From the NCBI GenBank assembly GCA_951394045.1, contig OX596001.1, forward strand, positions 1,178,001 to 1,242,000: a stretch of 64,000 nucleotides of DNA, in the 5' to 3' direction. Each line of letters starts with the position of its first letter. Position 1 is the stretch's first letter. The position numbers and the translations under genes are program-made. Below the pieces are notes generated by a model. It had not been told where the DNA came from. It saw only the letters and a program-made list of their open reading frames with translations, and made no database searches. Source of the DNA: Nitzschia sp. DOCU1 (Eukaryota > Bacillariophyta > Bacillariophyceae > Bacillariales > Bacillariaceae). Positions 46,701-55,800 of this stretch are shown one piece after another.

Positions 46701-49700
46701 CGAGCTTCTCGAACTTATCGTCGTCATCTCCACCAGATCGACGTCCACGCAGCCAGGCCAGAGCATCCTCCATCTCGCTGGCATTGGATTCGGCGCCAAG
46801 AGGCTTGAAGCCGTCGCCCAAACCATAGGCATCAAAATCAGGAGCATCGTCAAAGTCCGCATCACCCTTGTTGCGGAGCCAGCCAAGAGCCTTGTTCATG
46901 GCTTCGGCCTTAAGCTGCTCCGGGGTCTTGGCACTAGCTCCAGCGCCTGTACCAACCTTGGAAAAGGGATCGTCCAAATCGTCGAGCATGCTTGGGTCTT
47001 TGTTGCGGAGCCAGTCCAAGGCCTTAGCCATCTCATTGGCCTTGTCTTGGGCCGAGCGGCCATGGGCATCAACCGACGAGAACTTGTCGCTGTAGTCAGA
47101 GAAGTCAGGAACGTCGTCGCTGTCAAAGGCAGCACCATTGGAACGCAACCAATCCAAGGCCTTGTTCATCTGGGCTGCCTTTTGCTGTTCCTTCGACTTG
47201 GGAACAAACCCTAGACCATCGAGGGTCGAGAAATCGCTGTCATCGATATCCTCCATGTTTTCGGGGTTCTTGGTACGCAACCAGGCAAGAGCATTGTCCA
47301 ACTCCTTCTCGTCTCCAAAAACTCCGCTCTTGAGTGTAGAGAACTTCGAGTCGTACGTTTCAAGGGTGGGATCGTCCTCCACGTCGTCACCAGCGGTGGC
47401 GTTCTTGCGCAACCAGGCCAAAGCATCGGACATTTGATTCGCACGGAGCTCCTCGGCGGTCTTGGGGCGGACACCTACAGAGTCGAACTTGGTAGACTCG
47501 TCATCGTCCTTGTCATCAAAAGCCGGGTGCTTGCTCGTGCCAGCCGACTGCTTGCGAAGCCAGTCCAAGGCCGACGCATCACCCTTGCTCTCGGAAGCCC
47601 TAGAGCCAATAGCATGGAAGGAACCGACGGATCCCAATCCCAAAGAGATATCGTCATCAATGACATCGTCAGTGCTGCTGTTCTTGAGCCAATCCAAGGC
47701 AGAGGCCATTTCTTCGGCACGCTTCTCCTCTTCCGACTTGGGGCGAACTCCAGCAAAGGGCTTGCGTCCAGGAGCCGATTGATCGTCTTCGTCCTCCACG
47801 CCTTCCGCCTTGGCAGCTTGACGTTGACGCAACCAATCGAGAGCACCGCTGAATCCCGACTCCTTAATGTTGCTAGCCAAACCAGTCTTGTTCAAGACAT
47901 TATCAATCTTCTTGAACGAGTTGGCAGTAGCATCATCAACATCGGTCTTGGTACGCAACCAGGCCAACGCCGAAGACATGTCGGTAGGAGCGTCCTTTTC
48001 ACCCGACTTGGGCATGAGCGAATCAATCTTCTTGAAGGAAGCCAAAGACATGGCCACAGAAACGTCATCGTCAACATCGAGTTCGGCATCGTTGTGCTTG
48101 AGCCAATCCAAGGCAGACGCCATTTCTTGGGCACGCTTTTGCTCGTCCGACAAGGCAGTGACACCAGCACCCATACCGACAGGCTTCATGGGGGCCGTTT
48201 CCATAACTCCCAAGGTCTCTTGAATCTCTTCCATCATCTTGGATCGGAACCAGTCCAAGTTGGAGGCGTCCGGGACGTCCAAGGCAGGATGCTTGATATC
48301 GTACCAAGCCTGCGCCAACTGATCAAGTTTCTTCATCTTGTCCGCATCGGCAGGGATCTTGCCAGTAGTATCAATCGAGAACTGATTGCGTTTCCACCAC
48401 TCAATCGAATCCTCAATATCCTTGGCAATAGCCTTGGGCTTGCTCGACTTTTTGTAACCCCAGACATGGAAGATCTTGGCGAGATCTTGAGCACGTTCAT
48501 CTTCGACTTGATCGACATCAAAGTCCTTGGACTTGCCACGCATCCAGCGAATGGTAGCGTTGATCTCCTTGGCAGCCTCCTCGCGCTGCTCCTTGGACAT
48601 GTTAGCCTTTTGCCACAACTGCGCAAGCTTTTGGGCCTTGATGAAGTTCTCTTCATCTTCCATATCCTTGGACACGTCCATGTTCTTGCCATTGCGTTGC
48701 CACCAATTCAAGGAATCTGCCACATCGGCCGCGATCTTCTTGGCCTCCTTGGCACTCAGGTACTTGAATTCGTGTTCACCGATACCTCCATTCCCACGAT
48801 GCCAGTCGGCCAAGGTATCACTCACGACCTTGTGACGCATCATGGCAGGAACTGCTTCCAGGCGTTGTTCGACGGCATCATAATCCTTGCCCTTCTTCTT
48901 CCACCAGTTCATGGCATTGATCATGTCCTTGACAGTCTGCTCAGCTTCGGTCTTGCCCAGGTTGGAGGCATTGTGACGACGCCACGCCAAGAAGGCTTCC
49001 TTGAGTTTGGCCAAGAGAGCGCGTTCCTTGGGCTTCAACACCTTGATGGACTCGATATCAAACGTCTTGCCGTGATCACGCCACAAGTTGATGGCCTCTT
49101 GAATCTCTTCGGCATCCTTCTTGGTACGCTTCCAGGTAAAGGTTTGCTCGATATTCTTGTTGGGCTTCCAATGATCGACCAAGAGCTTGATCTTTTCCGC
49201 CGAAAAGACATCAGGAGGTCGGGCTGTCTTGGGATTAAAGGCTTCACCTTCATTACGCCACCAATCCAAAGTAGCATCCATTTCTCGAGCGACACCATCA
49301 GCCTCGTCGGCCAAAAGTTCGGAAGATTCCGCATGACGCAAACGCCAATCCATCATGGCTTGTTGCAAACGACGGAATTTAGCACCCTCCTCGCCAGAGT
49401 ATTGATCAAAAATCTCGGGATTGTAACCATTGCGTCTAAAGAAAATGAGAGCATCGGCAATTTCCTTGAGTTGTTCGGGAGTCGGATCGACCTTGTACCC
49501 CCACAACTTCAAGAGACCTTGCGCCTTTTGGAATTCGGGAGAAGCATCGGCTTGCGCCAAATCCTCAATCTTGCTGCCTTTGGATTGATACCACTCCAAT
49601 ACGCCCGCGAGTTGACTGGACAAGGCCTTCATGGACGAAGGAGTCAATTGATCACGCTTCAATTGCAAAAGAGCTTGTTCGACCATTTTGAGTTGAGCCG

Positions 49701-51225
49701 CCGTATCGGCATCCAATTGATCCATGGGAGTATCCTTGTACTTGGCCCAAAGCCCTAGAGCTTGTTTCATGGCCTTGGTACGAGCATCCCAGTCATCACC
49801 TTCCTTGTATCCAAACTTGCTCAACAAAGTCTTGCAATTGCGGAACATGAGGGAATCTTCTTCGGAAGCCATGAGAGGATCATAGCTCGAAGCATGAGCA
49901 TTCCACCATTTCAAAGCGGATTCCAGTTCGGTCGCGGAATTGTCTTGTTGGAGTTGCCAGTCGACTAGGAGGTCTTTGACGCGATTCATGGCCTGAAGGT
50001 AATGAGGATGAGATTCATCAAAACGTCCCGACAAGACAAGCTCCAAGCACGCTTGAAGGTCTTGAGCACGTCTCAAAGCTTCTTGCTTGTTGGTGCGAGC
50101 ATCAAACTTTGTCCATTCGGGGACAGGCAAGCCCTTGAGTTGCCATCCACCAAACAAGTCATTGACGCGAGTAAAGGTGGAAAGTTCCAGCTCCAATTCT
50201 TTGACATTGGCAACGTGTTGCTGGCCCTGGGTGGACCACCACTGAACGGCTTCTCGCAATTCCCGAGCCTTGGCTTCCGCCGACAATTCGGGCTTGCCGT
50301 ACGTTTTCAAAGCCTTGGTGACTTTGAGGGCCTTTTTCTTGTCCTTGGGATACGACTTGGCCGAACTAGGCACATAGTTAGCGTTAGCAGACCACCATTC
50401 GAGGATTTTCTTCATTTCCAAAGTATCATCCACACCCTGGGGGGCACCCGCCATGGCGCTACCGTCCTCATTTTGATACATTTTGGACCACCAATCCATA
50501 GCCGAAGCCATACGCTGAGCCCGTTCGGCGGCTTCCTGAGCGGATTTGGAGTGCTTGGCCTTTGGGGCGGCCGTAAAGCGAGACGCGACGCTCTTATCGT
50601 CTCCAGAAATACCCAGTTTCTTCTTTTGCGCATTTTCTTCTTGCTTTTGCTTGAGCATGGACATTAGGTCCGGCATGTCTTCCGTTTTAAAGTCCGTGTT
50701 ATTCGAAAACAGAGACACATCGTCTGCTGCTGAGGCACTAGCGGCATCTTCTTGTTCCCACCAGTTATCACCACCGGTAAACAAACCCGCTCCTGGCGCA
50801 GGAGCTGGCTCCGGTTCGGGTTCTGCCCCAGACGTCAACCAGGCCATGGCGTTGGCCATTTCATTCGCTCGACGCTGTGCTTCATCGGCATTTCCCTTGG
50901 CGACGGCAGCCTTGGGTTTCGTCTGATACTTGGCGGAAGCCACAGTGGATTCATCATCGACACCTGCGAGTTGCGTCACCATGCGTCCAATCGACGTGAA
51001 GAGACTGGGGGCATCTTCTTGCAAAGGCTCGATCGTGTCCTTGCCGCGTTTGACGGCTCCACTGGGCTTGGCGAGTCCTGCCTGAGCCATGCGGCCTGTG
51101 GAGACACGTCCACCGGTAATACCGCGGCCTCGACCGGCACGTCCCGCACGTCCCGGGGGAGGGACTCCTGCCGAACTAGTCGAGCTATTATCATCTTCTT
51201 CGGTTCCAAGTGTCCACCAACCCAT
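16788..51225 (-). CDS. Giant repeat rod protein with C-terminal transmembrane segment and LRR ectodomain (11,418 aa, 3 exons)
   Basis: Exon 1 is 51225-18662, exon 2 is 18571-18359 and exon 3 is 18267-16788. Their sum is 34,257 nt, divisible by three. The ATG at 51225 has an in-frame TAG only 18 nt upstream, so it is the first usable start. Domains in order: Gly/Arg-rich head (1-80); about twelve W-rich modules (80-995, cores such as MDWWSK, LDWWRN); acidic ALDWLR modules (about 1,020-1,740); regular modules of about 43 aa with a PE(D/Q)RA-(D/E)(I/L)-W(L/M/V)RN core (to about 9,530); Pro-rich repeats RPGDVRSIPRDGKP (about 9,550-10,840); DKPEDALWKKNEPVYDW units; one membrane span (about 11,026-11,055); an LRR N-cap with Cys; seven to eight LRRs (LKQLYLHGNQLEGGIPTEL type, about 11,184-11,365); and a Cys-rich end (CDMIACECCTCG). 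There is no signal peptide, so the rod should be cytosolic and the LRRs extracytoplasmic (signal-anchor topology). Diatom LRR receptor-like proteins have this anchor-LRR layout but far smaller N-terminal regions. The function is unknown. Confidence 0.85.
16947..17495 (-). other. LRR domain of the giant protein
   Basis: Seven clear and one partial plant-type leucine-rich repeats (LxxLxLxxNxLxGxIP), for example LRRVMMDDNQLTGTIPTELG. They are preceded by an N-cap with the motif RQRYAITVFFCETDGGDWL...HECDW and followed by a Cys-rich C-cap. Such domains bind peptide or glycan ligands or partner proteins. This one is predicted outside the cytoplasm. Confidence 0.9.
17880..17969 (-). other. Single transmembrane segment of the giant protein
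   Basis: Residues about 11,026-11,055, with core AAWTFLALGVVAGGLANV, follow a strongly acidic stretch (SEYTEEEDDEP). As the only long hydrophobic stretch in the protein it should act as a signal anchor. The orientation (rod inside, LRR outside) is inferred from family precedent. Confidence 0.75.
18268..18358 (-). other. Intron 2 of the giant gene (91 bp)
   Basis: Donor GATTG|GTAAGTCTCG and acceptor CTCTCTCTTGCAG|GAGCGGAGC. Removing it rebuilds a Trp codon (TG+G) and continues ...NEPVYDW-SGARPDQL... in frame. The donor is identical over ten bases to that of intron 1. Confidence 0.9.
18359..18571 (-). repeat. Exon 2: duplicated 71-codon exon
   Basis: Symmetric exon (phase 2 on both sides, 213 nt). 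It begins SGARPDKLSAVPRPGEG, nearly the same as the start of exon 3 (SGARPDQLAAVPRPGEG), and ends DKPEDALWKKNEPVYDW, the same as the end of exon 1. The exon and its flanking intron therefore arose by tandem duplication and can be added or removed without changing the frame. Confidence 0.85.
18572..18661 (-). other. Intron 1 of the giant gene (90 bp)
   Basis: Donor GATTG|GTAAGTCTCG immediately after NEPVYD, acceptor TTTTTTAAG|GAGCGGAGC. Without splicing, translation stops at TAA (18660-18658) inside the donor. With splicing the frame stays open into exon 2 at the same phase. Confidence 0.9.
18720..22570 (-). repeat. Pro-rich neck repeats (RPGDVRSIPRDG units)
   Basis: Roughly 30 tandem units of about 40-45 aa, many with the core FDRPGDVRSIPRDGKPK followed by an acidic spacer, a W-x-R and VPGxPDE. 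Two unit types alternate over part of the region (RPGDVRSIPRDG and KPGQLNAIPRPRQP). The units nearest the membrane are the most uniform (19000-19750). Proline and charge content predict an extended, flexible neck between the helical rod and the membrane. Confidence 0.85.
22814..31117 (-). repeat. Homogenised 519-bp tandem array, 16 units
   Basis: The same landmark (CGGTCGATGGGGATGCTCTG) occurs at 22814 and 31118, exactly 16 x 519 bp apart. Intermediate landmarks recur at constant 519-bp steps, so there is no net indel. Each unit encodes 173 aa, that is, four modules of about 43 aa in two unlike pairs. Two subfamilies are evident: units below about 27,650 carry KTAKNIPMPDSRTPEQ, those above carry KPVSSISMPDGRTPQQ. 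Several single-base markers recur with a 1,557-bp (three-unit) period between about 24,450 and 27,570, which suggests recent block duplication. Confidence 0.93.
31118..46000 (-). repeat. Diverged rod modules (about 43-aa units, about 86-aa pairs)
   Basis: The same module series as the 519-bp array but much more diverged. One member of each pair has (S/T)PE-RA-(D/E)IE-ALDWMRNxGV, the other RRTPEQR-KDLDxxLNWLRN followed by DPTGEFKK(I/L)DxxLP. The tryptophan and the flanking Arg-Asn are nearly invariant while spacers vary, consistent with purifying selection on a folded helical repeat. Confidence 0.85.
33740..38780 (-). repeat. Second block of recently duplicated rod segments
   Basis: A long, nearly identical segment recurs with equivalent points at 34355, 35651, 36683 and 37976, with spacings of 1,296, 1,032 and 1,293 bp. 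These are close to multiples of the 258-bp module pair (5, 4 and 5). It encodes GVSPDDESLPPAFQKAGSVP and neighbouring modules. This is a higher-order repeat independent of the 519-bp array. Confidence 0.85.
46000..48160 (-). repeat. Acidic ALDWLR modules
   Basis: Irregular modules with cores such as EMASALDWLK and EMEDALAWLR, separated by Asp-rich spacers (DDDVSVAMSL, DDDDKFEKLE). They connect the W-rich N-terminal domain to the regular rod. They look like evolutionary intermediates: a single Trp per core instead of WW, and not yet the strict PE-R pairing. Confidence 0.8.
48240..50990 (-). repeat. N-terminal W-rich modules
   Basis: About a dozen modules of about 85-90 aa with a (D/E)-A-(D/N/E)WW---G core, for example SAMDWWSKMYQNEDG, ATLDWWRNEGEAFNP, NAMNWWKKKGKDYDA and SLNWWQRNGKNMDV. 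Each has a second helix ending in -LxxW. They are strongly helical and charged. The family is unrecognised but clearly related to the DWLRN modules. Confidence 0.8.
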
Positions 51226-52874
51226 GATGATTGTGTAATATAACTAATAGAGGATTCTAACGCGAGAAGGTCCAAATTCAGGGAACTTAAATAACACTCG
51301 ACTCGAAAATCAGGCAAGTGTCAACGTCTGGGGTCCAAAAGAGAAGAGAAAGCTGTTGTAGTAGATAGCTTTCAAGCGCACAAAGGTAGTTGTTAAGATA
51401 GCTGTTTTGAGTTGCGGTTGCTGCAACAATGGTGTTAAGCTGGCTTGGGGGCAGCAGGCTAGCTAGCGGTGCTATCGCGGCGGCAGCGGTAGAGGTTCTT
51501 CAGAGCGTTTCGCGGGACTTTTTTCGCGGCGGCGGCGGCAAGTTACCACGCACGGGCGCTTACACGAGCCACTTGCTACTTGACTTGAAGCAATGGATGA
51601 TAGGAGGCTTCGCTTGGGCTCGCTTGTCTTGTAGGGAATCCTTTCTTTGCCGCGCAATGATTGGTGGATTCTACTTTTGGAGAATGACTCTTGGGCAAGA
51701 ATGACTCTAGCCATTCACTATGGCGTGGCAAGAATTTTGCGTAGAATTCTACGGAAGTGAAGATTGCATGCAAACTTCCACGCGTTTCCGCATAAATCAA
51801 GAGTCCCAAACTCCAAAATCGTCATAGATATGAGATACCAGAGTAGGCCCAACGCAATATCAAGACTAGAATAATGTGGCATCCAAGGGTGTAATGCCGA
51901 AAATATGCCGGTCACGTCCAAGCATCTGTCGTTGCAGATAAGAAACTCGGGATCGCTCACCGATATCTCGAAACGCCCACGGACAAATCAGGCGAACCAT
52001 GTTCTCCCAAAGAAGCCGAAAGAATTAGAGAAGCCTTTGTGTCAGTCGATACTTTCGTCCGTGTGTGTTCGAGGCTCACAACGAGCAGTTAATGATGACT
52101 TCGATTACAGTGGACCGGGCTGCCAGCGGTCGATCCTTGCGCAGACCTCGCACACATGGAAATCGCGGCACGAGCGGGCCATGCCGCCGCTTCCGAGTTT
52201 GCGTAATGAAATTGCTAAAATTATCGGTCCGACCATGACAATTGTTCTGTTTTTGGCCACTGCTTCCTGAAATCGTCATTTCCACTGCAGCAAATTCACA
52301 CAACAATTATTCCCTATACAAAGAGACTGTGTGTCGCTTTAATGCACTGGAAATGACGATATGATCGAGAAATGGTGACTGATATCGCGCTCACCATGGT
52401 GGTTGGTCTTTGATTTCTGTCGAGAGGTTTGAAACTCTGATCGGCGGTTGAGCTGAGCGGCACCTGAAAACCCGTACTGTTTTTAATTAATTTTATAGAG
52501 TATGAAGGAGGCGGCACCGTGATGGAAAGATCATGATAGGATTTTTATTGACTCAACAATCAACAATATGGCAATCAATTGAAACTGTTCGTTTGTGGCG
52601 ATGATACTCGTCGGGGTGCCTCTAACTCTTGTGGAAGATGCGGGCCGCCTCTCTATTTTACCGGTGGAGACAGGGAAAGAGCGTAAATTACACGATTTCG
52701 TTTTTCGGGTGTTTCTTAGGCGGGGCGGGGGACCAAGCCAAACGCTAACGTTGGATTGAGCATTGGTTTTGTGGCTTGACAATGAGATAACACACAAGAC
52801 GAAAACATCAAATCGTTGATGAAAAGTCATTATTCTTTATGTAACATGTATGATATTGAACGGGTGTTGCCAGT
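51226..52874. promoter_or_regulatory. 5' flank of the giant gene / 3' flank of the Cys-rich gene
   Basis: 1,649 bp without a supportable gene. The start context of the giant gene is CAATCATCATGGG with A at -3, and an in-frame TAG at 51244-51246. A GC-rich patch (GCGGCGGC type) lies at 51475-51540. Short open frames on both strands show no family features. Confidence 0.5.
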
Positions 52875-55800
52875 TCAATTTGTACATCCACAGCCAACGC
52901 AGGTCACGTCACCGGTCAAGTCTCGAGAAATATAATAAAATGCACCACCATCATTATAACCACCGCAAACAGCAGGGGCGACGCATTTGGCGTTACAAGC
53001 CGAAGCCTCAATTGTCACCAACGTTGCAGATTCACCAATAAAGTAGCAGGAATATTCTCCAATACAAGAATCATTGGCAACGGATACGGTCCCGCGGTTC
53101 AAAGTAGCAATGGACTCACACGCGACTAGTCCATTGCATGAGTTGCTGCCAATTGATACGGAAGTGGCACCAACAAACGCAAAACAATCATCGATATACA
53201 ACCGGCACGCCTGTGCTCCATTGCAGGAATAGGCACCCACAGTGATGGATGTAGTTTCCACAAGGTCGCAAGCGCTTTGGCCATTACAAGAACCAATGGA
53301 AATCGTGGCCACACCAGGCCATTGACATGCGCCGGGACCAGTGCAGCAGACATCAGGACCTGTCAATGAGTTACACCAAGTTTGCACGTCTGATACATAT
53401 CCAGTACACGAGTCCGACGTAGGGGTGCATGACTCCACCACGGATGGAACATTGGTGGGTTTTGACGTAGGAGTCTCACTTGGAAAAGGAGTCGGTAAAG
53501 AAGTTGGGAACGAACTTGGAAAAGAACTGGGAAACGAGCTTGGATAAGACGACGGGGCACTCGATGGACTCGTCGTTCCTGTACTGAGAGCAGTCAAACT
53601 TGTTTTCACGTTGACATTAGTCTGTGCAACCTCAACGACATTGTCCGCCATGGCGGCCCTGGCTACATCGGTGCCAGTATTGGACTGGAAAGTAACTCCG
53701 ATTTCAACGCTAATCCCGTCCCGAAGCCATCGCCCGTCGACTAATCGACGACGGCAATTCCCAACGATAGTTGGATCAAATGTCACCGATGAGATTTGGA
53801 CATATTCAGGCTGGCAAGGAAAGTACCGACCGTCACCCTTGATGGCGTTATATTCTTGCATAAAAGTGTCTGCCAATAAGCTCACATCGGCCAGGGTTAA
53901 GCAGGCCCCGTCCTTGCGGCTCACCCAGAAAGAAATCGGCATAGTCTCGGCGATTCCCGTCATGTCTGCGGCAGTTCGAGGACAATCGACAACGGGATCA
54001 ACTGGCAGACCGCAAATCGTGCCTTGGCCAAGGGCGGGCCAGTTGACAGGCGATATTTCATTCTGGATATCTGTACGACTGGGAGCATCTGGATTCTGAC
54101 TGGCAATCTCATCGCAAATGCATGAGGGGCTTTCTTGAAGGTGGCGAGAATTTCGACCTTTAGGGGAAATGTCCCAGCCTCGTTCTGGACGAGCGCTCAA
54201 TTTCCGCGAACTGCTAACGCCGAACAATGGAATCGGGCTCCCCAGATCTTGACAACCACGACACAGGCCATCCACTCGGAATGTAGCAATGTAGTTGTAA
54301 CACCCAATTTGCAGATCGCGTCCGTGTCTTGCGGACCCGTCGTTGGATATCAGTTCAAGAGTCCCCGGAACATAGGTCAAGGTGACGGAATTCCGAAAGG
54401 ACGGATCGCAATGTTTCGGGACCAAATTGTTGTACGCCTGGGCAATCTGATTGCCGAGCACTTGAACATCATTCATGTTGTAAATGATCCATTGAAAAGC
54501 TGAAAATTCGAATGTGATGGACGTTGTGAAAGTACTTTCGGCCGAGCATTCAACTTGAGTCATAATTTGACTCCCGATGACGGTGAAGTCCCCGCCCAGT
54601 TGCTGAGCTGTATCTATAATGTCTTGAACGAACGCGGCTCGGTCAAACACAAAAGAAGATGATGCTATTACCACAGACGATAGTGGACAGTAGCAATCCG
54701 ACTCGGGGCGGCTCTCGCCACTTGTATTGTTACTGCAGGTTGAAGAATCTTCGGCGGCTGAAGTGCCGTCGCCATCTTGCAAGAAACGGTATTCGTAGGC
54801 ATCCGTCATTTGACCGTCGTTGAGGTCCCCAAGAGTTTCCAAAGCTCGTCGGGCACTTACTTGGTTTCCATTAAGCAAATCGCTCGGGCAACCGTTGCAA
54901 ACACCTGATGAAGACAACAGAATAAGCGAAGAATCAATCGTAGGCGAAGCAGACGGAGCGTCGGAAACGTTAAAGGTCGAGTTGGCATCGACAATCCCAT
55001 CGAAGAATTGCAGATCTCTTCTCGTTGCAGAACCCGCAGTCGCGTCGGAGGATCCCTGTCCCATGCTGTTGTACACAAAGTCCAGCGAGAAATCCGCATC
55101 TGTCAAATAACCGGCAACCTGGTTGCATTGGTATGGGTTATCGCAGTTGATAGCGCCTGTCAAGACCGTGGTAAAGGCTTCAAGTAGAATTACTCCCGAT
55201 GCTTCCTCATCAAGTGTCGCACCTAGCTGAATCTCAAAGAGAATGTTCGCACCGAATCCAGAGCCGAACTGGCATTCCGTGGTATTTCCGATGCATGGTA
55301 ATCCCAAGCCTTGCAACGCTGGACTCATGGCAGCCGTCACCTCGGCCTCGAGTGGAGCCCTTCTTGGAAGGAGAGCACTACAAGTGCAAGTTCCCTCTTG
55401 TGCCCGGCGGGTTCCCGGTGGTACATATTGAAGCTTTTCGTCAAGAGACAAAAGATCTCGCCGAGACGTTGTTGTCGGTGCGTACGGCGAGCCATCGTCG
55501 GAGGGAAACCCGTAGAGGTTAGTCGAGCTGACATCGCACCCGTTGCATAGGACAGTCAAAGAAAGTTGGAGGGGAAGACTAGAAGTGCCGTTCCGAAACT
55601 TGCCGACTTCGATCACGCGAGCAGAATCAACTCGGATGTTGAATGGATCACACAAATTGGCTTTCAAAGAGTTGTAGGTCTGTTTGAATGTATCCGCAAT
55701 CGAAGCCTTCACCTCGTCGGAAAGTTCTGGGGCGTTAGAGGTCCCGCAAGTGTATTGGATCTCAAGACTGACGTTCTTGTCGAAAAATGTAACATTTTCT

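Noticed and set aside
51226..51250. An earlier start for the giant protein
   Set aside because: An in-frame TAG at 51244-51246 blocks extension; only an upstream spliced exon could move the start, and no acceptor is evident.
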